A DNA stretch of 13,523 nt from Burkholderiales bacterium (GCA_028869035.1 JAGWTL010000040.1:1-13523); one strand, 5' to 3'; counted from the stretch's first letter, positions 1 through 8,577 are shown. The notes: generated from the sequence alone by a model not told the origin. A program made the numbers and translations.

Positions 1-1
1 G

Positions 2-51
2 CCGTTCAGGCTGAGCCTGTCGAAGCCCTTCGACAGGCTCAGGGCGAGCGG
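2..51. repeat. Dispersed inverted repeat, copy 1
   Basis: Two 24-nt arms (2-25 and 28-51) are complementary except for a three-base block and one further base, and are separated by only two bases. The core arm is CTGAGCCTGTCGAAG. A second copy with the same arms lies at 11056-11109. Both copies are intergenic, and the arms would form a strong hairpin in RNA or single-stranded DNA. There is no transposase or target-site duplication visible, so this looks like a REP/MITE-like or bidirectional hairpin element rather than an insertion sequence. Confidence 0.85.
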
Positions 52-248
52 ATGTGAGGTGCTTGTCATGATTTATGAAAGCCTCAATAGTAGACTGAAT
101 CCGTGAGATTCACAGGCACTCGTGTGCCCCTCGCTGTGCCATGCGGCGTTGCAAATGCTCGCCGGGCTTACGGGCCCGTCTGTGCTTTGTGCCTTGCCTG
201 CCGCAGCGCTGGTCAGCCGCTTGCCGGCGATCTCTCTGATTCAGTCTG
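52..248. other. Non-coding stretch downstream of gntR with two small hairpins
   Basis: No convincing gene was found here; the short plus-strand open frame (122-322) runs into the 3' end of gntR and has no recognisable content. Two adjacent perfect hairpins are visible: TGAATC/GATTCA (96-112, five-base loop) and GGCAC/GTGCC (115-128, tetraloop TCGT). Neither is followed by a T-run on either strand, so neither is a standard intrinsic terminator. The GC-rich remainder may be a decayed or dispersed intergenic element. Confidence 0.4.
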
Positions 249-1280
249 CTAGGTGCTGCCGCGCTCGATCAACTGATAACCCAGGTCGATCGAGTGCGAA
301 GGCACCGGCTGCCCGGTCATGAGCAGCAGCAGCATCTGCGCGGCGGCTTCACCGATCTGCGCGCGCGGCGTGCGGATGGTCGTCAGCGGCGGCAGCATCT
401 GGTCGCTGCCCGTCAGGTCGTTGAAGCCGGCGATGGCCACCTGCTGCGGCACGCGGATGCCCAGCCGCAGGGCGGCCAGCAGGGCGCCCTGCGCCAGGTC
501 GTCGTTGCAGAAGAAGATGGCGTCCACCGCGGGTTGCTGCCGCATGATCTGCTCAAACAGCCGGCCGCCGAGCGCGAGCGAGGAGGGGGCGGGGTTCAGC
601 CACTCCAGTGCGGCCTCGTGCTGACCGGCCTCGGCCATGGCCTGGCGCCAGCCCGTCAGGCGCTGCAGGGTGCGCGGGTCCAGCTGGGCGGCGGCAAAGG
701 CGATGCGCCGGTGGCCGCGCGACTGCAGGTGCCGCGTCATGGCCGCGCCGGCCGCCTGCTGCGACAGGCCCACGCTGTAGATGTCGGGTTGCTGCGCGAC
801 CTCCATCAGGTGCACGCAGGGCACGCCGCTTTGCTGCAGCAGCTTGCGGGTGGCTACGCTGCGCTCCATGCCCGTGACCAGGATGCCGGCGGGCCGGTGC
901 AGCAGCTGCTCACGCAGCAACTGCTCTTCCTCGACGGGGTTGTAGTGGGTGATGCCGATCAGGGTCTGGTAACCGGCCGGGTGCAGGGTGCGCTGCACAG
1001 CCTCGAGCAGGTCCACGAAGAGCGCATTGGAGAGCATGGGGATCAGCACGGCCACATGCTTGCTGCGGCTGGAGGCCAGGGCCCGGGCGGCTGGGTCGGG
1101 CATGTAACCCAGCTTGTCGGCGGCAGCCTGCACCTTGGTGACCAGCTGCGGATCAACGGCCCGTTCACCCCGCAGGGCGCGCGAGACGGTCATCAGGCTC
1201 ACGCCTGCGAGCTGGGCCACGTCGGACATGGTGACGCGGCCGGTGGCGCGGGTCTTTTTGCGGGCGGGTGGGGGGCTCAT
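249..1280 (-). CDS. gntR: LacI-family gluconate repressor, GntR type
   Basis: A 343-residue LacI-family repressor. The N-terminal helix-turn-helix lies at about residues 16-37 (VTMSDVAQLAGVS followed by MTVSRALRG), with a hinge around GYMPDPAARAL. A periplasmic-binding-protein-like effector domain follows (VAVLIPMLSNALFVDLL, then FFCNDDLAQGALLAA). The sequence follows E. coli GntR along its whole length, and the divergent neighbour is gluconokinase, so the likely ligand is gluconate or 6-phosphogluconate. It probably represses the gntK-TRAP-edd-eda genes through the palindromes at 1326-1337 and 1426-1437, and may autoregulate. I chose the ATG at 1280. A TTG at 1364 has a better Shine-Dalgarno (GGGAGA), but it would add 28 residues of AT-rich, non-coding-like sequence containing the operator. 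Family assignment is sure; ligand and start are inferred. Confidence 0.88.
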   Translation of the reverse strand: MSPPPARKKTRATGRVTMSDVAQLAGVSLMTVSRALRGERAVDPQLVTKVQAAADKLGYMPDPAARALASSRSKHVAVLIPMLSNALFVDLLEAVQRTLHPAGYQTLIGITHYNPVEEEQLLREQLLHRPAGILVTGMERSVATRKLLQQSGVPCVHLMEVAQQPDIYSVGLSQQAAGAAMTRHLQSRGHRRIAFAAAQLDPRTLQRLTGWRQAMAEAGQHEAALEWLNPAPSSLALGGRLFEQIMRQQPAVDAIFFCNDDLAQGALLAALRLGIRVPQQVAIAGFNDLTGSDQMLPPLTTIRTPRAQIGEAAAQMLLLLMTGQPVPSHSIDLGYQLIERGST

Positions 1281-1325
1281 CGGCTGAGGGTTATTACTGA
1301 TCAGGGGCGGACGATTGATGATTAT

Positions 1326-1337
1326 GATAGCGCTATC
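1326..1337. promoter_or_regulatory. LacI-type operator O1 upstream of gntR
   Basis: Perfect 12-bp palindrome GATAGCGCTATC with the central CG typical of LacI-family operators. It lies 46 bp upstream of the chosen gntR ATG. It is nearly identical to the site at 1426-1437, which supports both being targets of the adjacent repressor. Its position fits autoregulation of gntR and could also help repress gntK. Confidence 0.75.
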
Positions 1338-1389
1338 CAGCTCGGATCCGCCATCGTTATTCAAAACTTTCTCCCTTGAGAATTTTTAA

Positions 1390-1418
1390 ATGACACCCAT
1401 CCGGGTTGATTTTTTAAG
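1390..1418 (+). promoter_or_regulatory. Predicted sigma-70 promoter of the gntK operon
   Basis: A -35-like ATGACA (1390-1395, 5 of 6 consensus) is separated by 17 bp from a -10-like TTTAAG (1413-1418, 4 of 6), in an AT-rich stretch unlike the surrounding DNA. Transcription would start near 1425, at the left edge of operator O2. That geometry suits a repressor that blocks initiation. The -10 is poor, so this is a moderate-confidence prediction. Confidence 0.4.
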
Positions 1419-1425
1419 TTATTGA

Positions 1426-1437
1426 GATAGCGCTAAC
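1426..1437. promoter_or_regulatory. LacI-type operator O2 at the gntK start
   Basis: GATAGCGCTAAC is a palindrome with one mismatched pair, differing by one base from the perfect site at 1326-1337. It ends 5 bp before the gntK ATG, overlapping the predicted transcription start and the ribosome binding region. Binding by the divergently encoded GntR-type repressor should silence the gntK operon. Confidence 0.75.
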
Positions 1438-1442
1438 CAAGA

Positions 1443-1949
1443 ATGAATTCCTCAATCGTCATCATGGGGGTGGCAGGCTGCGGCAAGTCGCATATCGGCG
1501 CGTCCCTGGCGGCGGCCGAAGGCTGGCGCCTGATCGAAGGCGATGACTTCCACAGCGAAGCAAGCCGCCGCAAGATGAGCCAGGGCATTGCGCTGACGGA
1601 TGGGGATCGCGAGGGCTGGCTGGCCCAGCTGGGCAGCATGCTGGCGCAAAGCCCGGCGCCTGTCGTGCTGACCTGCTCGGCCCTCAAGCGCCAGTACCGG
1701 GAGCAGTTGCGGGCCGTATCGCCGGGGCTGCGTTTTGTTTTCCTGGAAATCACCCGTGAAGAGTCCCTGGCGCGTGTGGCGGCCCGGGCTTCCACGCATT
1801 TCTTTCCCACGGCACTGGTCGACAACCAGTTCGCCACCCTGGAGTCACCTGTGAACGAACCCAACACCCTGGCGCTGGATGCGACGCAAGCCGTCGAGCA
1901 GCTGCAACGCCAGATCAGCGCCTGGCTGCGGCAAGGAGTGTGCGCATGA
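1443..1949 (+). CDS. gntK: Gluconokinase
   Basis: A 168-residue cytoplasmic kinase that phosphorylates D-gluconate to 6-phosphogluconate with ATP (EC 2.7.1.12). A Walker A loop lies at residues 9-16 (GVAGCGKS) right after an N-terminal beta strand. The family-typical EGDDFHS follows at about residues 32-38, then LTDGDREGW, and LTCSALKRQYRE near residue 80. Length matches the thermoresistant gluconokinase family. The ATG is close behind operator O2 and has only a weak Shine-Dalgarno (AAG), so translation may be modest or aided by a short leader. Its stop overlaps the next start as ATGA (1946-1949), which indicates translational coupling to the TRAP small permease. The product feeds edd and eda downstream. 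Confidence 0.95.
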   Translation: MNSSIVIMGVAGCGKSHIGASLAAAEGWRLIEGDDFHSEASRRKMSQGIALTDGDREGWLAQLGSMLAQSPAPVVLTCSALKRQYREQLRAVSPGLRFVFLEITREESLARVAARASTHFFPTALVDNQFATLESPVNEPNTLALDATQAVEQLQRQISAWLRQGVCA

Positions 1950-2452
1950 AACCGGATACATCTCCCCCAGGGCCGCTGTTGCAGCGCATCGCCCACCTCT
2001 TTATGGGCGCCTGCCTGGGCATCATGGCGCTGGCGGTTTTTGTCAACGTGGTGCTGCGTTACGGTTTTGGCAGCGGCATCGCCGCCAGCGAGGAACTGTC
2101 GCGTCTGCTCTTTGTGTGGATGGTGTTCATCGGAGCCACCGTGGCCTACCCTTATGGCGAGCACATGGCCTTCATCAGCCTGGTCGCCCGCCTGCGCAGT
2201 CGCCCCCTGGCCATGAAGGCGATGACGGTGCTGATCCGCCTGCTGGTGATGACCGCCGCGGCCCTGGTGGCCATCGGCGCCTGGCAGCAGGTCGTCGTGG
2301 GCCTGAACAGCCACTCGGTGGTGCTGGGGTATTCCAGCGCGCTGCTGCCCCTGCCGGCGCTGTTGAGCTCGCTGGCCATCGCCATCATGGCCCTGGTGGA
2401 ACTCGCGCGTCAGGATCCGCTGGATCTGGGCCACGGCATGGAAGCGGAGTGA
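1946..2452 (+). CDS. TRAP transporter small membrane subunit (DctQ type)
   Basis: A 168-residue inner-membrane protein with four hydrophobic segments (roughly residues 20-40, 50-70, 90-110 and 130-155), the expected topology and length for a TRAP small permease. The sequence NVVLRY followed by ASEELSRLLFVWMVFIGA is characteristic of the DctQ family, whose members stabilise the large permease. The ATG at 1946 is set by an AAGGAG Shine-Dalgarno at 1933-1938 with seven-base spacing; a GTG six bases upstream lies too close to it. The start overlaps the gntK stop, and the large permease follows after 4 bp. The substrate cannot be read from this subunit; the operon suggests gluconate or a related sugar acid. 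Confidence 0.92.
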   Translation: MKPDTSPPGPLLQRIAHLFMGACLGIMALAVFVNVVLRYGFGSGIAASEELSRLLFVWMVFIGATVAYPYGEHMAFISLVARLRSRPLAMKAMTVLIRLLVMTAAALVAIGAWQQVVVGLNSHSVVLGYSSALLPLPALLSSLAIAIMALVELARQDPLDLGHGMEAE

Positions 2453-2456
2453 GACC

Positions 2457-3752
2457 ATGAGTTCAGAAGCTTTGGCATTCTTGATGTTCATCGCCGGCCT
2501 GGTGCTGCTCATGGGCATCGGCCTCAACATGGCCCTCGCGCTGGTGCTCACGGGCGCGGCCATGGCCTGGGCCCTGGATTTCTGGGACACGCAGCTGCTG
2601 GCCCAGAACATGGTGGCCGGCATCGACAGCTTTCCCCTGCTGGCCGTGCCCTTTTTCATCCTCGCGGGTGAACTGATGAACAGCGGCGGCATCAGCCGGC
2701 GCATCATCGAGATGGCGCAGGCCTGGGTGGGCCACATCCGCGGCGGCCTGGGCTTCGTGGCCATCGGCGCGGCCGTGCTCATGGCCAGCATGAGCGGCTC
2801 GGCCCTGGCCGACACGGCGGCCCTGGCCACCATCCTGCTGCCCATGATGCGGCAGCAGGGCTACCCGATGCACACCTCGGCGGGTTTGATCGCCTCGGGC
2901 GGCATCATCGCGCCCATCATTCCGCCGTCCATGCCCTTCGTGATCTACGGCGTGACCACCAACACCTCGATCTCGGCGCTCTTCATCTCGGGCATCGTGC
3001 CGGGCATCCTGATGGGAGTGGGCCTGATCGTGGCCTGGAAGCTCCAGCTGCGCAGCATCGATCTCCCGCCGGGCGGCGAGCGCCTGCCCATGGGTGTGCG
3101 CCTGCGCGCGGTGCGCAAGGCCTTCTGGGCCCTGCTCATGCCGCTCATCATCATCGGCGGCATGAAAAGCGGCGTGTTCACGCCGACCGAAGCCGCCGTG
3201 GTGGCCGCCATGTACGCGCTGGTCGTGGCCCTGCTGATCCACCGCGAGCTGACCGTGGCCGAGGTCGGGCCCGTGCTGGTGCGTGCGGCCAAGACCACGG
3301 CGGTGGTCATGTTCCTCTGCGCCGGCGCCCAGGTGGCCAGTTACATGATCACGCTGGCCGACCTGCCCAATGTGCTGACCGGCTGGCTGGGGACCATGGT
3401 CCACAACCCCCGCCTGCTCATGGCCGCCATGATGCTGGCCCTGGTGCTGATCGGCACGGCGCTGGACCTCACGCCCACCATCCTGATCTTCGCGCCGGTG
3501 ATGCTGCCCATCGCGGTCAAGGCCGGCATCGACCCCGTCTACTTCGGCCTGATGTTCGTGCTCAACGGCGCCATCGGCCTGATCACGCCGCCGGTGGGCA
3601 CGGTGCTCAACGTGGTGGCCGGCGTGGGCCGCCTGCCCATGCACCAGGTGATCAAGGGGGTCAACCCTTTCCTGATCACCTACCTTGTGATCCTCGTCCT
3701 GTTCATTGTTTTCCCGCAGCTCGTCACGGCACCTGTCGCCTGGATGCGCTGA
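2457..3752 (+). CDS. TRAP transporter large membrane subunit (DctM type)
   Basis: A 431-residue polytopic inner-membrane protein with about a dozen hydrophobic segments, the ion-coupled translocation subunit of a TRAP transporter. Family signatures include SGSALADTAALATILLPMM (about residues 119-137), IIPPSMPFVIYG after a glycine-rich loop, TPTEAA in the middle, and NGAIGLITPPVGTVLN near the C-terminus. Length is normal for DctM. The ATG has a GGAG Shine-Dalgarno inside the end of the preceding gene, which stops 4 bp upstream. It should work with the small subunit and the periplasmic binding protein encoded 43 bp downstream to take up a carboxylate, probably sodium-driven as in known TRAP systems. 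Separate DctQ and DctM proteins are present, not a fusion. Confidence 0.96.
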   Translation: MSSEALAFLMFIAGLVLLMGIGLNMALALVLTGAAMAWALDFWDTQLLAQNMVAGIDSFPLLAVPFFILAGELMNSGGISRRIIEMAQAWVGHIRGGLGFVAIGAAVLMASMSGSALADTAALATILLPMMRQQGYPMHTSAGLIASGGIIAPIIPPSMPFVIYGVTTNTSISALFISGIVPGILMGVGLIVAWKLQLRSIDLPPGGERLPMGVRLRAVRKAFWALLMPLIIIGGMKSGVFTPTEAAVVAAMYALVVALLIHRELTVAEVGPVLVRAAKTTAVVMFLCAGAQVASYMITLADLPNVLTGWLGTMVHNPRLLMAAMMLALVLIGTALDLTPTILIFAPVMLPIAVKAGIDPVYFGLMFVLNGAIGLITPPVGTVLNVVAGVGRLPMHQVIKGVNPFLITYLVILVLFIVFPQLVTAPVAWMR

Positions 3753-3795
3753 TTCCCCCGTGTTCCCGTCCCTCATCATCACCAAGGAGCAAACC

Positions 3796-4824
3796 ATGAC
3801 CCCCTTCCGCAGAACATTCGTGGCCGCCACCGCGGCCCTGGCCATGCTGGCCCCGCTGGCCGCCATGGCCCAGGACATCAAGCCCCGTCTGATCCGTTTC
3901 GGCTACGGTCTGAACGAGCAGAGCAACCAGGGCCGTGCCGTCAAGGTCTTTGCCGAGGCCGTGGAAAAGGCCTCGGCCGGCAAGATGAAAACCCGCGCCA
4001 TCGGCGCGGCCGCCCTGGGCTCGGACCTGCAGATGCAGCAGGCCCTGAGCGGCGGCGCCCAGGAAATGATGGTGGGCTCCACCGCCACCCTGGTGGGCAT
4101 CACCAAGGAAATGGCCCTGTGGGACACCCCCTTCCTGTTCAACAACGCGGCTGAAGCGGATGCCGTGCTCGACGGCCCCATCGGCGAGAAGGTCATGGCC
4201 AAGCTGAAGGAGAAGGACCTGGTCGGCCTGGTTTACTGGGAAAACGGTTTCCGCAACCTGACCAACAGCAAGCGCCCGATCAACAAGCTGGAAGACCTCA
4301 ACGGCATCAAGCTGCGCGTGATGCAGAACAATGTCTTCCTCGAGAGCTTCAAGTCCCTGGGCACCAATGCCGTGCCGCTGGCCTTCTCGGAGCTGTTCAC
4401 CGCGCTGGAGACCGGCACGGTGGAAGGCCAGGAGAACCCCTTCAACACCATCCTGTCCAGCAAGTTCTACGAAGTCCAGAAATACCTGACCATCACCAAC
4501 CACGTCTACAGCCCCTGGATCGTGCTGGTGAGCAAGAAGTGGTGGGACCAGCTCTCCAGGGCCGAGCAGAAGATCCTGCTGGACGCCGCCCGGGCCAGCC
4601 GCGATTTCGAACGCAAGGACACCCGCAGCGAAGCCGCCAGCGCCGTGGCCGCGCTGAAGGAAAAAGGCATGCAGGTCAACGAGCTGGCGCCCGCCGAAGC
4701 CGCCCGCATGCGCAACAGCCTGAAGCAGGTTTATGCTTCGATCGGTGACAGCGTGGGCATGGACCTGTGGAACGAGACCCAGGCCGAGCTGGGCAAAATC
4801 CGCTCGGGCGGCAAGGGCAAGTAA
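3796..4824 (+). CDS. TRAP transporter periplasmic substrate-binding protein (DctP type)
   Basis: A 342-residue secreted protein. The signal peptide is MTPFRRTF plus a hydrophobic core ending AAMA, with cleavage predicted before Q26. The mature part follows the DctP fold, with FGYGLNEQSNQGRAVKVFAE at the start and WDTPFLF near residue 109. Arg174 in LNGIKLRVMQ matches the conserved carboxylate-binding arginine of TRAP receptors. Arg153 (NGFRNLTN) and Asn214 (GQENPF) fall at the spacing of SiaP Arg127 and Asn187, so a carboxylate ligand is expected. The ATG at 3796 has a strong AAGGAG (3784-3789); the longer in-frame start at 3706 lies inside the permease gene and would bury the signal peptide. 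By context the ligand is gluconate or a similar sugar acid, which is inference. Confidence 0.94.
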   Translation: MTPFRRTFVAATAALAMLAPLAAMAQDIKPRLIRFGYGLNEQSNQGRAVKVFAEAVEKASAGKMKTRAIGAAALGSDLQMQQALSGGAQEMMVGSTATLVGITKEMALWDTPFLFNNAAEADAVLDGPIGEKVMAKLKEKDLVGLVYWENGFRNLTNSKRPINKLEDLNGIKLRVMQNNVFLESFKSLGTNAVPLAFSELFTALETGTVEGQENPFNTILSSKFYEVQKYLTITNHVYSPWIVLVSKKWWDQLSRAEQKILLDAARASRDFERKDTRSEAASAVAALKEKGMQVNELAPAEAARMRNSLKQVYASIGDSVGMDLWNETQAELGKIRSGGKGK

Positions 4825-4847
4825 GCCCCGCAGCCCTGCCTGAAACG

Positions 4848-4894
4848 CGGGCGGTGCATCATGGCTCTTGCGAGCCTGTTGCACTGCCCGTTTT
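4848..4894 (+). terminator. Two-tier hairpin with T4 between the TRAP genes and edd
   Basis: An outer 11-bp stem (CGGGCGGTGCA at 4848-4858 with TGCACTGCCCG at 4880-4890, one G-U pair) encloses a perfect inner hairpin GGCTC-TTGC-GAGCC (4863-4876). TTTT follows at 4891-4894. This looks like an intrinsic or attenuating terminator, or an RNA-stabilising structure protecting the upstream transporter message. The T-run is short, so read-through into edd-eda is likely. No clear promoter was seen between it and edd. Confidence 0.6.
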
Positions 4895-4923
4895 GAATTT
4901 CTTCATCTCCCCGGAAAGCCACC

Positions 4924-6753
<1,830 letters not shown>

Positions 6754-6755
6754 CC

Positions 6756-7406
6756 ATGAAGACCGCACAAGACAACCCCTGCACCCAGCGCCCGGCGTTC
6801 ACCTCCCGTGTGGTGCCCGTGATCGTGATCACGAACCCGGCCCAGGCCGTCCCCCTGGCCGAGGCGCTGCTCGAAGGCGGCATTGACATCATGGAAATCA
6901 CCCTGCGCCATGCCGCAGGCCTGGCGGCCATCGAGGCCGTGGCCAAGGGGGTGCCGGCCATGCAGGTGGGGGCGGGCACGGTGACCGTGGCCGGTGAAAT
7001 GGCGCGCGTGAAGAGTGCCGGTGCGCGCTTCGCGCTCTCGCCGGGCATGACGGAAGTGCTCGTGGCCGAGGCCATGGCCCACAAGCTGCCTTTTGTGCCG
7101 GGTGTGATGACCCCCGGTGAAGTCATGCGCGCGCGTGACCACGGCTTCAAACTCGTCAAACTTTTCCCCGCCGCGCAGGCCGGGGGCCTGGGCATGCTCA
7201 AGGCCCTGGCCGGCCCGCTGGCCGACATGCGGTTCTGCCCCACGGGCGGTGTCTCGCTGGCCAATCTGCAGGACTTTCTGCGCCTGGGCAATGTGCCGAT
7301 GGTCGGCGGCTCCTGGCTGACGCCGCTGGAGCTGGTCGAAGCCGGCAACTGGGCCGCGATCACCCGCCTGGCGCGCGAGGCCACGGAGCTGGCCCGCGCG
7401 GCCTGA
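6756..7406 (+). CDS. eda: KDPG aldolase (2-dehydro-3-deoxy-phosphogluconate aldolase)
   Basis: A 216-residue class I aldolase that splits KDPG to pyruvate and glyceraldehyde-3-phosphate (EC 4.1.2.14), completing the Entner-Doudoroff pathway. The Schiff-base lysine is Lys135 in FKLVKLFPA, the catalytic glutamate is Glu47 in IMEITLRH, and the phosphate-binding CPTGGVS lies at residues 161-167. VGAGTV (71-76) and GGSWL near the C-terminus are also as expected. Length and order match E. coli Eda across the whole protein. It starts 2 bp after the edd stop, so the two are almost certainly co-translated. The stop lies 12 bp from the 3' end of the convergent cupin gene, and no clear terminator was seen between them. 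Confidence 0.97.
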   Translation: MKTAQDNPCTQRPAFTSRVVPVIVITNPAQAVPLAEALLEGGIDIMEITLRHAAGLAAIEAVAKGVPAMQVGAGTVTVAGEMARVKSAGARFALSPGMTEVLVAEAMAHKLPFVPGVMTPGEVMRARDHGFKLVKLFPAAQAGGLGMLKALAGPLADMRFCPTGGVSLANLQDFLRLGNVPMVGGSWLTPLELVEAGNWAAITRLAREATELARAA

Positions 7407-7418
7407 TCCCCTGCGCTT

Positions 7419-7685
7419 TTATTTGCGCCCGACGAGGTAAGTCACGCCCTGCGGGCCGTAACGCTCGGTGTGGGGCTCGGCCAGGGCCAGATGAAAGATC
7501 TCGCCGGGCCGGTACCGCTGCTCCTGCCCCTGGCAGACCAGGGTGATCTCGCCGCTGAGGATCAGGGCCCGCGCCTCGAAGGGGTGGGTGTGCGCGTCCA
7601 GGAAACCCTCGGGTTCGCGCGTGACCAGCGTGATCTGCTCGAAGCCGGCGGCCTGCAACTGCTGGCGGAAGAGTTCTGGGTCCAT
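7419..7685 (-). CDS. Small single-domain cupin protein
   Basis: An 88-residue cupin. Motif 1 is visible as GFLDAHTHPFEARALILSGEI (residues 27-47; its HxH pair and glutamate are likely metal ligands), and motif 2 as the PGEIFHLALAEPH segment near residues 60-72, giving the third histidine. It is one beta-barrel domain without any fused domain. The function is unknown; small cupins of this kind bind metal and act as enzymes, sensors or stress proteins. It lies 15 bp downstream of the glutathione peroxidase gene on the same strand, so co-transcription is likely and an oxidative-stress link is possible. The ATG is preceded by a weak GAGAG. It converges with eda. Confidence 0.85.
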   Translation of the reverse strand: MDPELFRQQLQAAGFEQITLVTREPEGFLDAHTHPFEARALILSGEITLVCQGQEQRYRPGEIFHLALAEPHTERYGPQGVTYLVGRK

Positions 7686-7700
7686 TGCGTGCTCTCTGGT

Positions 7701-8282
7701 TCAGGGTTGTTGCAGCGCCGCCTCGATGGCGGTCACCAGGGTCTTGCTGCCCGGTTCCACGTCGCTCGCAAAACTGCTCACGGCCTTGCCGTCGCGGGCG
7801 ATCAGGTACTTGTGGAAGTTCCATTGCGGCGCGGCCTTGGTGGCCTGGAACAGCTGGGCGTAGAAGGCGTTGCGCCTGGGGCCGACGACCGTGGTCTTGT
7901 CGAGCATGGGGAACTTCACGCCATAGGTGTTGAAGCACAGGTCGGCGATCTGCTTGGCATCACCGGGTTCCTGCTGGCCGAAATCGTTGGACGGAAAACC
8001 CAGGACGACCAGGCCGCGTTTTTCGTACCTGGCGTACAGCGCCTCCAGGCCTTCGTACTGTTTGGTGAAGCCGCAATAACTTGCCGTGTTCACCACCAGC
8101 AGCACCTTGCCAGCGTACTGGCAGAGATTTTGCGGCGCGTCGTCCTGCAGGCGCGGGAACTGGTGTTGCAGCAGGGCGGGGCACCTTGTGGCACTTGTGC
8201 TTTGCGCGGAAGACATCATGGGCAGCAGGGCCGCGACCAGTGCAGTGACGACCAGAAGGAGTTTGTGGCGCAGGAGGTTCAT
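7701..8282 (-). CDS. Secreted Cys-type glutathione peroxidase-family thiol peroxidase
   Basis: A 193-residue glutathione peroxidase-family protein that reduces hydrogen or lipid hydroperoxides. A signal peptide (MNLLRHK, hydrophobic core, cleavage near SSAQ at about residue 27) sends it to the periplasm. The peroxidatic residue is Cys70 in NTASYCGFTKQYEGL. Gln104 (GFPSNDFGQQEPG) with Trp154 and Asn155 (WNFHKYL) completes the catalytic tetrad. The commonly seen cysteine in GFPCNQFG is serine here, but Cys116 (LCFNTYGVKFP) sits where the resolving cysteine of thioredoxin-dependent members lies, so an intramolecular disulfide and thioredoxin-like reductant are plausible. The ATG has GAGG five bases upstream. 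The small cupin follows after 15 bp. Confidence 0.93.
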   Translation of the reverse strand: MNLLRHKLLLVVTALVAALLPMMSSAQSTSATRCPALLQHQFPRLQDDAPQNLCQYAGKVLLVVNTASYCGFTKQYEGLEALYARYEKRGLVVLGFPSNDFGQQEPGDAKQIADLCFNTYGVKFPMLDKTTVVGPRRNAFYAQLFQATKAAPQWNFHKYLIARDGKAVSSFASDVEPGSKTLVTAIEAALQQP

Positions 8283-8392
8283 GCGGCCTCATTCTGGGGG
8301 AAGGCGGGAATCCCTGCTGGCGGCGCAGGCACCCGGGTGTGGCGGGCGGGATTGCTCGAAATTCTGCTGGCGCGATTTCCCGGAGTTGTGCC

Positions 8393-8420
8393 AAAAAACA
8401 AAGCCCCGCAATGCGGGGCT
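8393..8420 (-). terminator. Intrinsic terminator of tRNA-Ser
   Basis: On the minus strand, just beyond the CCA end, AGCCCCGC and GCGGGGCT form an 8-bp stem (8402-8420) with a three-base loop, followed by TTGTTTTTT (8401-8393). It should end the tRNA-Ser transcript before the peroxidase gene. T5 on the plus-strand side (8423-8427) could make it weakly bidirectional. Confidence 0.85.
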
Positions 8421-8426
8421 AGTTTT

Positions 8427-8516
<90 letters not shown>

Positions 8517-8534
8517 GGCTTTGTGGAAGTGCCT

Positions 8535-8540
8535 ATTGTA
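8535..8540 (-). promoter_or_regulatory. Predicted -10 element of tRNA-Ser
   Basis: TACAAT on the minus strand matches TATAAT at 5 of 6 positions and ends 18 bases before the tRNA 5' end, giving a short leader. No good -35 was seen 16-18 bp upstream, so the call rests on the -10 and its position. Confidence 0.5.
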
Positions 8541-8577
8541 GCAGCGCGCCGCAGGCTCTTTCGGGGCGCCGGGGGCG

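Noticed and set aside
294..1379. 361-codon plus-strand open frame across gntR
   Set aside because: Shadow of the LacI-family gene with Gly/Gln/Arg-rich composition and no domain.
3706..3795. Upstream in-frame start for the TRAP binding protein
   Set aside because: It would start inside the permease gene and bury the signal peptide; AAGGAG marks the ATG at 3796.
2463..3881. 472-codon open frame on the minus strand across the TRAP large permease
   Set aside because: Its His/Gln/Asp-rich composition mirrors the permease codons, it has no recognisable motifs, and the plus-strand permease is certain.
3724..4884. 386-codon open frame antisense to the TRAP binding protein
   Set aside because: Low-complexity shadow; the plus-strand gene has a signal peptide, Shine-Dalgarno and ligand residues.
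7407..7418. Terminator between the convergent eda and cupin genes
   Set aside because: Only a 4-bp GCGC stem is visible around an AT-rich loop (7413-7428); too weak to call.
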